From positions 1-64,000 of the forward strand of contig JAPPNN010000014.1 in NCBI GenBank assembly GCA_028873815.1: a DNA stretch of 64,000 bases. Reading direction: 5' to 3'. Below are positions 55,041-63,448 of the stretch, one piece after another; the first letter of the stretch is position 1, and the number at the start of each line of letters is the position of its first letter. Position numbers and translations under genes: made by a program. Under the pieces are notes generated by a model. That model searched no databases. It was not told the origin of the DNA and saw only the letters and a list, made by a program, of their open reading frames with translations. Origin of the DNA: Gemmatimonadota bacterium. Lineage in GTDB: Bacteria; Gemmatimonadota; Gemmatimonadetes; Longimicrobiales; Gaopeijiaceae.

Positions 55041-56798
55041 ATGGCCGAGCGGGACGGCGGGCACGACCCCTCCGCGGACGCATACGCCATCGGTCTCGAC
55101 TACGGCACGAACTCGGTCCGGGCGGTGGTGGTCTCGTGCGCGGACGGCCGCAGGGTCGGGACGCATGTCTTCGACTACCCGTCGGGGGAACGCGGTGTGA
55201 TCGTGGACGCCGCCGATCCCCACCTCGCCCGGCAGAACCCGGCGGATTACGTCGCCGGGGTTCGCGTGGCCACGCTGGGCGCGCTGGCGGAGGCGGAGGG
55301 CGGCGGCAGCTCGGCGGAGGACCCCGGCTTCTCGCGCCACCGCGTGGTCGGCATCGGTGTCGACACGACGGGCTCCACCCCGATTCCCGTTGACGCCGCG
55401 TGTCGGCCGCTCGCCCTGGACCCGAGGTGGCGCGGGAATCCGGCGGCCCACGCCTGGCTGTGGAAGGATCACACCTCGGCCGAGGAAGCGGCCAACATCA
55501 CCGAGGCCGCGCACGCACACGCGCCGGAGTACCTGGCGCCCATCGGAGGCACGTACTCGTCCGAGTGGTTCTGGTCGAAGGTCTGGCACTGCCTGAACGT
55601 GGCGCCGGATGTCTTCGGGGCGGCTGCCAGCTGGGTGGAACTCGCCGACTTCGTGCCGGCCGTGCTCGCCGGCGCCTCCGACCCGCGCATCATTTTTCGA
55701 TGCGTGTGCGCGGCCGGGCACAAGGCGATGTACTCGCCCGAGTGGGGAGGCCTTCCGTCCAGAGGATTCCTCGCGCGGCTCGACCCACGGCTTGCCGAAC
55801 TGCGCGACCGTCTCTACGACGAGGCGCACCCCCCGCACCGCCCCGCCGGCAGTCTCTCGGTGCAATGGGCCGAAGCACTCGGTCTCCGTGCCGGGATCCC
55901 GATCGCGATGGGCGGTTTCGACGCCCACTACGGAGCGGTGGGAGCCGGGGTGGCGCCCGGCACCCTGGTCAAGATCATCGGGACATCGACCTGCGACATC
56001 ACGATCGCGCCCAACACCGCACCGCTCGGCGACGTTCCCGGCATATGCGGAATCGTCGACGGCTCCGTCATGAACGGCTACTACGGCATCGAGGCCGGCC
56101 AGTCCGCAGTCGGCGATCTGCTTCACTGGTGGATCGATTCGGTCTGCGAGGGAGACGACTCCCTGCACGGCAGGCTGTCCGACGAGGCGGCGCAGCTCCG
56201 CCCGGGCGAGTCCGGTCTCCTTGCTCTCGACTGGAACAACGGGAATCGCACGGTGCTGGTCGACCCGCGCCTGACGGGTCTCGTCCTGGGACAGACGCTG
56301 GGAACCACCCGGGCCGAGGTGTACCGCGCGCTCATCGAATCCACCGCCTTCGGCGCGCGGGTGATCGTGGAGCGGCTGGAGGACTGCGGCATTCCCATCG
56401 ACCGGATCGTGTGCTGCGGCGGGATCGCTGCGAAGAACGAGCTCTTCATGCAGATCTACGCCGACGTGCTGGGGCGTCCGATGCTCCTCGCGTGTTCCCG
56501 GCAGACCCCGGCCCTTGGTGCGGCCATCTCCGCGGCCGTCGCGGCCGGCCCCGACAATGGGGGGTACGCAAGCTTCGAGGACGCCCAGGCACGGATGACG
56601 TCGCTGCGTGACGAGCGCTTCCACCCGGAGCCGGGAGCGCGCGCCATCTACGACGAGCTCTACGCCATGTACCGTGAACTGCACGACTCGTTCGGCGGGG
56701 TCGATGCGGCCGCCGCCGACTTCCCCACGATGATGAAACGGCTGCTGGGGCTGCGGGAGCGCGTCGCGGCGGCCGGTGCCGGGGCCGGCGCGTCATGA
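55041..56798 (+). CDS. araB: L-ribulokinase
   Basis: Phosphorylates L-ribulose. Of the FGGY kinase family: N-terminal AIGLDYGTNSVRAVV, the catalytic-base region MGGFDAHYGAVGAG, and C-terminal nucleotide-site IVCCGGIAAKNELFMQIYADVLGRP. VGIGVDTTGSTPIPVD is typical of ribulokinase rather than xylulokinase. ATG at 55041 follows GAGGTGCGG, better than the GTG nine bases earlier. Length 585 aa matches bacterial AraB. It starts just after the symporter (gap 10 bases). Confidence 0.95.
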   Translation: MAERDGGHDPSADAYAIGLDYGTNSVRAVVVSCADGRRVGTHVFDYPSGERGVIVDAADPHLARQNPADYVAGVRVATLGALAEAEGGGSSAEDPGFSRHRVVGIGVDTTGSTPIPVDAACRPLALDPRWRGNPAAHAWLWKDHTSAEEAANITEAAHAHAPEYLAPIGGTYSSEWFWSKVWHCLNVAPDVFGAAASWVELADFVPAVLAGASDPRIIFRCVCAAGHKAMYSPEWGGLPSRGFLARLDPRLAELRDRLYDEAHPPHRPAGSLSVQWAEALGLRAGIPIAMGGFDAHYGAVGAGVAPGTLVKIIGTSTCDITIAPNTAPLGDVPGICGIVDGSVMNGYYGIEAGQSAVGDLLHWWIDSVCEGDDSLHGRLSDEAAQLRPGESGLLALDWNNGNRTVLVDPRLTGLVLGQTLGTTRAEVYRALIESTAFGARVIVERLEDCGIPIDRIVCCGGIAAKNELFMQIYADVLGRPMLLACSRQTPALGAAISAAVAAGPDNGGYASFEDAQARMTSLRDERFHPEPGARAIYDELYAMYRELHDSFGGVDAAAADFPTMMKRLLGLRERVAAAGAGAGAS

Positions 56799-56862
56799 GT
56801 CCCGCGCAACCTGCTGCCGGGCCCGCCGCCGCCCAGCCCTCCAGCCGCGCCGGGACCCGCTC

Positions 56863-57567
56863 GTGAGCCCGCGTGCGCGAGCGCTCCGGGAATCCACCTG
56901 GGCCGCGAACCTCGCGCTCGCTGGCAGCGGCCTTGTCACTGGCACCTTCGGCAACGTGTCTGCGGCCGACCGCCGCGCGGGCCTCTTCGCGATCAAGCCC
57001 AGCGGGGTCCCCTACGCCGATCTGACTCCGGACCACATGGTGCTGGTGTCGCTCGAGACCGGCGAAGTGGCCCACGGTGATCTGCGCCCATCGTCCGACA
57101 CGCCCACGCACCTCGAACTCTACCGCGCGTTCCCCTGCGGCGGCGTGGCCCATACGCACTCCGAGTTCGCGACCGCGCTGGCCCAGGCCAGGCTCCCCGT
57201 GCGCTGCATGGGCACGACCCACGCCGACTACTTCCGCGGAGATGTCCCTGTGACGAGGGAACTGACCGCGAAGGAAGTCGCGGGCGAGTACGAGCGCAAC
57301 ACGGGGCTGGTCATCGTCGAGGCATTTGCGGACGCCGGCGTCTCGCCCGAAGAAGTAACGGCCGTGCTGGTCGCGAACCACGGACCGTTCACGTGGGGCG
57401 CGGACGGGCACGCGGCCGTGGCGCGCTCCGAGATGCTGGAAGTGCTCGCCCGCATGGAGTGCACGATCCGCGCGGTCGCGCCCGACGCCCCCCGCCCCGC
57501 TCGCCACCTCATCGACCGGCACTTTCTGCGCAAGCACGGCAGCGACGCGTACTACGGGCAGGACTGA
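56863..57567 (+). CDS. araD: L-ribulose-5-phosphate 4-epimerase
   Basis: Completes arabinose breakdown to D-xylulose 5-phosphate. Class II aldolase fold with zinc ligands His97 and His99 (VAHTHSEF) and His173 (VANHGPFTWG); phosphate site residues in GTFGNVSA and KPSGVPYADL; SSDTPTHLELY and HADYFRG are also typical. A C-terminal tyrosine pair DAYYGQD ends the protein. GTG at 56863 gives 234 aa, the normal length. It is followed by a palindrome that may end the run. Confidence 0.95.
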   Translation: MSPRARALRESTWAANLALAGSGLVTGTFGNVSAADRRAGLFAIKPSGVPYADLTPDHMVLVSLETGEVAHGDLRPSSDTPTHLELYRAFPCGGVAHTHSEFATALAQARLPVRCMGTTHADYFRGDVPVTRELTAKEVAGEYERNTGLVIVEAFADAGVSPEEVTAVLVANHGPFTWGADGHAAVARSEMLEVLARMECTIRAVAPDAPRPARHLIDRHFLRKHGSDAYYGQD

Positions 57568-57578
57568 CTCCTGGCAGC

Positions 57579-57638
57579 CCGTGGACAAAATCCCCCCGGC
57601 ATTCGAGCGGCGATGCATCCGGGCGGCTTTATCCACGG
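57579..57638. terminator. Long imperfect inverted repeat after araD
   Basis: CCGTGGACAAA (57579-57589) pairs with TTTATCCACGG (57628-57638) with one mismatch, and CCCCCCGG pairs with CCGGGCGG nearer the centre. The structure lies 11 bases after the araD stop and has no T run. It could terminate or stabilise the arabinose transcript, or be a regulator site for the next gene. Confidence 0.45.
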
Positions 57639-57702
57639 ACTCCTAGTGTACCTCCGTCCCGTGTCCCATGTTGTGACAGAGACGCCGTGAAACGGAGGCG
57701 GG

Positions 57703-60486
57703 ATGCACATTCGGGAACGACCCCTGCTGCTCGCGATCTCCGTGGGAGCGGCGCTGTACGGCGCTTGCGCACAGGATCGTGACCGGGGCGCCGATCCCAT
57801 TCCCACCCTCGGGCTCGCCCACGGCGTGCAGACGCTGGACGCGGGCCCGTGGCGTCTGGAACTCGTGCGTGCCTCGCAGACCGTGGCCGCGCTCGGGCCC
57901 CGCGATCAGGACGGTTTCGACTTCACCCCGTCCGACTGGCTGGAGCGCCGTGGGGGAGACGGCTACTTCCACCTCGGCGACCTGACGCTGCGCCTGCGCC
58001 CGGACGGGTCCGCCGACTGGAGCGAATACTCGACCGCCGACGCCCGCCATCCCATCGAGACGCTGTCCGCAGAGCCACCGGTCCTTGCCGCCGCCGACCT
58101 GGCTTCCACCCTCCCCGCCGATATCCCGCTGCGCGTGCGCCGCTACTGGGAGTCCTGGGACGGCCGCCTCGCGCTTCGCTTCGAACTGCACAACCCGGGC
58201 GCGGTTCCCGTGGAGATCGGGGCGCTGGGAATCCCCATGGTCTTCAACAACATCCTGTCGGATCGGTCGCTCGACGAAGCGCACGCGGTGTCCTCGTTCT
58301 CCGACCCCTACATCGGACGGGACGCCGGGTACTTGCAGGTCACGCGCCTGAGCGGTCACGGGCCCGCGCTGCTCGTGGTGCCGCTGGGCGACACGCCCTT
58401 CGAAGCCTACAACCCGCTGCTGAGCGACCCGACCCCCCGCGGCGTCACTTTCGAGGGGTTCCACGAGTGGATGGCGCACAGCCTCGCCTACGCAGAGGAA
58501 GAGTGGAGCGCCGCCGATCCGTGGAATCCGCCGACCTCGGCCACGCTGGACCCGGGCGAAAGCCGCTCGTACGGCGTCCAGTTCCTCCTGGCCGACGAGA
58601 TCCGTGCGATCGAATCCACCCTGCTCGCGAACCGCCGGCCGGTCGCCGTGGGGGTGCCCGGCTACGTGTTGCCGATGGACATCGAGGCGCGGCTGTTCCT
58701 CAAGCACACGGCCGCCGTGCGTTCGCTCGAGGTGGAGCCGCCCGGAGCGCTCACGATCACGCGCTCCGCGGAGCCGGCAGAGGCGCTCGCAACCGCCGGC
58801 GCCGACCCGGCCGCGTCCGGCTGGCTCGCCTACGACGTGCGCGGGCAGGCGTGGGGGCGCGTACGCCTGACCGTCACCTACGAAGACGGGCTGGCCCAGA
58901 CCATCCACTACAGGGTCATCAAGCCGGCTGCCGAGGCGGTCGCCGACCTGGGCCGCTTTCTGACCACCGAACAGTGGTTCGAGACACCCGACGATCCGTT
59001 CGGACGCAGCCCCTCGGTCATCAGCTACGACTACGACGAGCGCAGCCACGTCACCGAGGACAACCGCGCCTGGATTGCCGGGCTCGGGGACGAGGGCGGA
59101 TCGGGCTCGTGGCTGGCCGCGATCATGAAGCAGTTCGTCCAGCCCGATCCGGCCGAACTCGCGAAGATGCAGCGCTTCGTGGACGAGGTGGTGTGGGGCG
59201 GCCTGCAGTACGACGAGGGCGAGCTCGCCTACGGCGTCCGCAAGAGTCTGTTCTACTACGAGCCGGATGACATGCCCGAAGGCACCTACAGCGACGACGT
59301 CCCCTACGGCGGCTGGTCGAGCTGGGACCGCGAACACGCCATGACCGTCGTCCGCTCCTACAACTATCCCCACGTCGCCGCACTGCACTGGGTCCTGTAC
59401 CGCCTGGCCCGCAATCGGGAGGGCCTGGTCACCAATCATCCCTGGGACTGGTACCTCGATCGCGCGTGGCGGACCGGTGTGGCGATGGCAGAGCACGCTC
59501 CGCAGTACGCCCAGTTCGGCCAGATGGACGGGACGGTCTTCCTCCTGATCCTGCGCGACCTGCAGCGGGAGGGCTGGATGGAGCAGGCCGCCGCGCTCGA
59601 GGAGACGATGCGCGCGCGCGCCGAAGTGTGGCGCTCTCTCGGCTACCCCTTCGGCAGCGAGATGCCGTGGGACTCGACCGGGCAGGAAGAGGTCTACGCC
59701 TGGTGCAGGTACTTCGGCTTCGACGAGAAGGCGATGGTGACGCTGAACGCGATCCTCGGGTACATGCCGACGGTGCCGCACTGGGGATACAACGGGAGCG
59801 CACGCAGGTACTGGGACTTCATGTACGCGGGCAAGCTGCGCGGCGTCGAGCGTCAGCTCCATCACTACGGCTCGGCCCTGAACGCGATTCCGGTGCTGTC
59901 GGAGTACCGCGGCCGCCCCAACGACCTCCACCTGCTGCGCGTGGGACATGCCGGCATGATGGGCGGCATCGCCAACGTCACGCAGGACGGCTTCGGTCCC
60001 AGCGCCTTCCACGCCCATCCTTCGAGGCTCCGGATCGACGGCTACTCGGGCGACTATGGGCCCGGGTTCTTCGGGCACGCGGTGGGCGCGGGCACCTATG
60101 TCGTCAACGATCCGGAGTTCGGGTGGCTGGCGTTCGGGGGGAACCTGAGGATGGCGGCGGGTGGCACGGGCGCGGCAACGGGCTCGGTTCACGCAACACC
60201 CCTCGACGCCGCCCGTTCACGGGTGTACCTGGCGCCGCTCGGTCTTTGGCTCACGCTCGACGCTGGGACATTCGAGGCCGTCGAACTGTCCGGAGCGGCG
60301 GTCCGGGTAACGCTCTCGCCGGCGACGGCGGCCGTCCGCAGCGCGCGTCTGCGCGTCGAGCAGCCCGCTGCCGTCGAGGGCGTGGGCCGCATCGCGCCGG
60401 CCGAGGCGTTACAGATGGAGCGGGGCGCCTACGTGGTGCCGCTGGGCGAGGAACCGGCCGTGGTCGTACTGGGCGCCCAACGATGA
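57703..60486 (+). CDS. DUF5695-type exported lipoprotein, possible carbohydrate-active enzyme
   Basis: ATG follows GGAGGCGGG. The signal LLLAISVGAALYGAC has a lipobox at Cys22. The protein is 927 aa, of a family (DUF5695) with an N-terminal beta-sandwich (about 30-330) and a mainly helical second half with repeated helix pairs (GGWSSWDREHAMTVVRSYNYPHVAALHWVLYRLAR; DRAWRTGVAMAEHAPQYAQFG). That resembles the six-hairpin barrel shared by many glycosidases. Conserved acidic groups are seen in YDYDER, EPDDMPEGTYSDD and WDSTGQEE. No activity has been shown to my knowledge. It overlaps the next gene by four bases, so they are co-translated. Confidence 0.7.
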   Translation: MHIRERPLLLAISVGAALYGACAQDRDRGADPIPTLGLAHGVQTLDAGPWRLELVRASQTVAALGPRDQDGFDFTPSDWLERRGGDGYFHLGDLTLRLRPDGSADWSEYSTADARHPIETLSAEPPVLAAADLASTLPADIPLRVRRYWESWDGRLALRFELHNPGAVPVEIGALGIPMVFNNILSDRSLDEAHAVSSFSDPYIGRDAGYLQVTRLSGHGPALLVVPLGDTPFEAYNPLLSDPTPRGVTFEGFHEWMAHSLAYAEEEWSAADPWNPPTSATLDPGESRSYGVQFLLADEIRAIESTLLANRRPVAVGVPGYVLPMDIEARLFLKHTAAVRSLEVEPPGALTITRSAEPAEALATAGADPAASGWLAYDVRGQAWGRVRLTVTYEDGLAQTIHYRVIKPAAEAVADLGRFLTTEQWFETPDDPFGRSPSVISYDYDERSHVTEDNRAWIAGLGDEGGSGSWLAAIMKQFVQPDPAELAKMQRFVDEVVWGGLQYDEGELAYGVRKSLFYYEPDDMPEGTYSDDVPYGGWSSWDREHAMTVVRSYNYPHVAALHWVLYRLARNREGLVTNHPWDWYLDRAWRTGVAMAEHAPQYAQFGQMDGTVFLLILRDLQREGWMEQAAALEETMRARAEVWRSLGYPFGSEMPWDSTGQEEVYAWCRYFGFDEKAMVTLNAILGYMPTVPHWGYNGSARRYWDFMYAGKLRGVERQLHHYGSALNAIPVLSEYRGRPNDLHLLRVGHAGMMGGIANVTQDGFGPSAFHAHPSRLRIDGYSGDYGPGFFGHAVGAGTYVVNDPEFGWLAFGGNLRMAAGGTGAATGSVHATPLDAARSRVYLAPLGLWLTLDAGTFEAVELSGAAVRVTLSPATAAVRSARLRVEQPAAVEGVGRIAPAEALQMERGAYVVPLGEEPAVVVLGAQR

Positions 60487-63377
60487 ACGTCATCGCGGCG
60501 CTCACGCTCTCACTTGCCGTCCAGGACTCCGGGTGCGTCCAGCCGCTCAAGACCCGCGCGCAACTGGACTCCGCGACGGCCGCGACCGAGCGTCTGATCG
60601 AGGAGCGGCCCGCGTCGCATGAACTCCGTTGCCGAATGGCGGCGCTGCGAATGCAGGCGGGCCGCTACGAAGAGGCCGATTCGATCCTTGGGCAGCTGCT
60701 CGCCGACGACCCGTACCAACTCGAACCGCTGCTTGCACTGACGAGCCTTCGCCGCCGCCAGTACCGTTTCGGAGAGGCAGCCCGGTCGCTGGACCGAGCC
60801 GCGGAGTCGGCACCGGAAAGTCCCGGAGTCGTCCTTCTCGCAGGGCGGCTGGCCCTCGACCGGATGGATCTGGCCGCCGCGGACGCGATCTTCGCCGCGG
60901 TCCTCGAGAGGGAGCCGTCCTCGGCGGAAGCGATGTTGGGCCTCGCCGAGGTCGCGTTCTGGACCGACCGGCACGCAGACGCGCGGGAACTCCTGCAACA
61001 GGCGCTGGCCCTGGATCCGTCCCTCGCCTCCACCCACCTGCTGGCCGCGCGCATTCATCGCGAGGCCCAGGCCAACGCCGAGTGGAGAGCGTCCGTGCTT
61101 GGGGCCGTCGCCGCCGATTCCCTGTCCGCCGACGCACACGCCGCGCTGGCCTCCGTACTCAGAAGCGACGGCAACCTCGAAGAAGCTTACCGGCACGCCG
61201 AACTGGCCATCGACCTCCACCCTTTCTCACAAGCCGCTCACTCCTACCTCGGCAACGGTGGATCGCTCCTCGGCTACGACTCGGTGCCGGCGGATCCCGG
61301 CGAGTTCGAGGGTCGGGTCGGCGAACTCCTGGCCCTTGGCGACGGACACCTGCTGGCCCGCCGGTATCGGGAGGCGATGGCCCCATTCCACGAGGTTCTG
61401 GCCACCGACCCCGGGAACGCGGTGGCGCTCATGGGCATCGGCACGGCGCATTATCACCTGGGGGATTTCGAAACCGCGCTGGGCTGGTTCGAGCGCATCG
61501 TGGCCGATCATCCCGGATACGGTCTCGCCCACTACGGGATCAGCTACGCGCTTCGCCGGATGCGGGACCGCGCAATCGTGGGACTGGACGAAATGCGCGC
61601 GCTCTTCGAGCAGCGCGATGCGCCGGAGCCGCCCGGCCTGCGGGAGGTGTTTCCGGACTACGAGCGGCTCGACGACGAGCTGCGGAAGATCGTGCGGCTG
61701 TCCGTGGAGCCCTTCAGCAACTACCTGCCCGCCCTCGCGGTCGCGGGCGCCACCTTTCACCTGCTGCCGTTTCACAAGCTGCTCTGGCAGTCGCCCCACA
61801 AGGAGCGCACCAGGGGGACGCGAACCTTCGATCTGCGGCTCTGGGACGACGTCAAGGGGCAGGGCGGATTTCACGCCGTCGGCGGGGAGGAATGGGTGCG
61901 TGATGTGCGCTACCAGCGCTGGAACGTGGTCACGCACGAGTTCACGCACCAGGTGCACGGCATGTTTCCCGACAGTCTGCGGGCCGAGGTCGCGCGGCTC
62001 TTCCAGATCGCGAAGGCGGAGCGGCGCACGCTGGACTACTACGCCGACTTCAACGAGATGGAGTACTTCGCGCAGGCGGCCGAGGCCGTGATCTCCGAGG
62101 TCAAGTTCAAGGATCAGCGCGGCACGTCGAAGCACACCCGGGACCACCTGCGTGTGAAGGACCCCGCGCTCTTCGAATTCCTCGGCCGGATCAACCGGCG
62201 GGACAGCTACCTGGATGTCGAGGTGCGCGCGGCCCGGCAGAACGGGAACACGCTGATCCGGGCGGGTGACCTGACCGGGGCCGCCCGGGCGGCGCGCGAG
62301 GCGCTGAGGCGTTACGGCGACCACCCCGGTCTCCTGGACCTGCTCGCACGCACGCACCGGCTCCGGGGCAACTACGCCGAGGCGAGGAGTCTGCACCGCT
62401 TGTCCATCGAAGCCTTCCCCGAGGCCATCGCCGGCTACGCGGGGCTGGCCGAGGACATGGTTCTGGAGACGCGCGACCACCGCCGCGCCGCCGCGCTCCT
62501 GAGCACTGCCGCCGAGCTGCATCCGGAATCCGCGGAGCCGCTGCTGAGGCTCGCCGACGTCCACCGTTTCGCCGGCAGGCTCGACAGTATGGAACTGGCC
62601 CTGGATTCGGCGCTGGACATCGAGGAGTCGCCCAATCCGTACGGCGGCATCGCAAACCCCTGGATCCTGCGCGCGGGCGGCAGAATGCTGAGGGAAGACT
62701 ACGAGGGAGCCGAGCAGGCGCTCCGGCACACGCTCGAGAACATCAATCGCCGGGATCCGTCCGCATGGGCGGAGCTGGCGCTGGCGCAGCTGCGAACGGG
62801 AAGGTCCGATTCCGGACGCGAAGACCTCGCGACGGCACAGCTACTGGATCCGGAAGACCGGCGCGTCCTGGAGGTCCAATCGGAGTTCGCGACGCACGAT
62901 GGGGACGCGGCGGACGCACGGCGCCTGCTCGAACGGGTGCTCGACCTCGACGGTTCCCGGCTGAACGCCATCGTGATGCTCAGCGAGTTGCTCGATGGTG
63001 TGGACGAAGAAGAGTCGCGCGCGCTCCTCGAGCGGGGGCTGGGGATGGTCCGCGAGCCGTCTCCGGTCGAGTTCGTTTTTCGCGGTGGTGAATTCGCATC
63101 GATCGGCGCCTTCGACGAACCGACGGCGTCCCGGGTGCTCACCCGCGCCGGCATGCTTGCCGAACGTGACGGCGACCTCGACGGCGCGGTCGAGCATCAC
63201 GAACAGGCGGCGGCGCGTTTCCGGTTCAGCTTTCCATCGCTTCTGGCCCTGGTCCGGCTCCACGCGCGGGAAGGGCGTATCGCGGACGCCCGCCGCCACT
63301 TCCGCCGACTGGAGGCAGCCGGGGCCCCGGACCGCTACCTGTCGGAAGCCCGCAGGTTCCTGGGCCTCGACGGATGA
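60483..63377 (+). CDS. TPR protein with an anthrax-lethal-factor-like zinc metalloprotease core
   Basis: 964 aa. After a signal peptide (NVIAALTLSLAVQDSG) come TPR-like helices (about 30-390), then a metalloprotease segment with HEFTHQVH (His485, Glu486, His489) and about 40 residues later NEMEYFAQAAEA (Glu527), the order of HExxH...E gluzincins. The segment NEMEYFAQA and following LFEFLGRINR resemble the lethal-factor (M34/ATLF) catalytic block as I recall it. More TPRs (about 590-960) follow. No protease of this form is described in my knowledge. The ATG overlaps the DUF5695 stop. The likely role is cleavage of a protein or glycoprotein outside the cytoplasm. Confidence 0.7.
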   Translation: MNVIAALTLSLAVQDSGCVQPLKTRAQLDSATAATERLIEERPASHELRCRMAALRMQAGRYEEADSILGQLLADDPYQLEPLLALTSLRRRQYRFGEAARSLDRAAESAPESPGVVLLAGRLALDRMDLAAADAIFAAVLEREPSSAEAMLGLAEVAFWTDRHADARELLQQALALDPSLASTHLLAARIHREAQANAEWRASVLGAVAADSLSADAHAALASVLRSDGNLEEAYRHAELAIDLHPFSQAAHSYLGNGGSLLGYDSVPADPGEFEGRVGELLALGDGHLLARRYREAMAPFHEVLATDPGNAVALMGIGTAHYHLGDFETALGWFERIVADHPGYGLAHYGISYALRRMRDRAIVGLDEMRALFEQRDAPEPPGLREVFPDYERLDDELRKIVRLSVEPFSNYLPALAVAGATFHLLPFHKLLWQSPHKERTRGTRTFDLRLWDDVKGQGGFHAVGGEEWVRDVRYQRWNVVTHEFTHQVHGMFPDSLRAEVARLFQIAKAERRTLDYYADFNEMEYFAQAAEAVISEVKFKDQRGTSKHTRDHLRVKDPALFEFLGRINRRDSYLDVEVRAARQNGNTLIRAGDLTGAARAAREALRRYGDHPGLLDLLARTHRLRGNYAEARSLHRLSIEAFPEAIAGYAGLAEDMVLETRDHRRAAALLSTAAELHPESAEPLLRLADVHRFAGRLDSMELALDSALDIEESPNPYGGIANPWILRAGGRMLREDYEGAEQALRHTLENINRRDPSAWAELALAQLRTGRSDSGREDLATAQLLDPEDRRVLEVQSEFATHDGDAADARRLLERVLDLDGSRLNAIVMLSELLDGVDEEESRALLERGLGMVREPSPVEFVFRGGEFASIGAFDEPTASRVLTRAGMLAERDGDLDGAVEHHEQAAARFRFSFPSLLALVRLHAREGRIADARRHFRRLEAAGAPDRYLSEARRFLGLDG

Positions 63378-63448
63378 CCACGATTCGCCGGGCAGCCGTG
63401 TCAGCGGGGTTGGCCGGAGCCGGTTTCGGGTGGCACCCGTGCGCGTGA
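63374..63448 (+). CDS. 24-codon ORF joining the protease gene to the racemase gene
   Basis: ATG at 63374 overlaps the stop of the metalloprotease gene by four bases (ATGA) and the frame closes at TGA 63446-63448, overlapping the GTG at 63445 of the next gene. The peptide MTTIRRAAVSAGLAGAGFG looks like the front of a Tat signal, so it could be a leader peptide, a coupling device, or the remains of the racemase gene's N-terminus after a frameshift. Confidence 0.35.
   Translation: MTTIRRAAVSAGLAGAGFGWHPCA

Noticed and set aside
57703..60486. Naming the DUF5695 protein as a specific glycosidase
   Set aside because: The fold look is suggestive only; no catalytic residues can be named from sequence.
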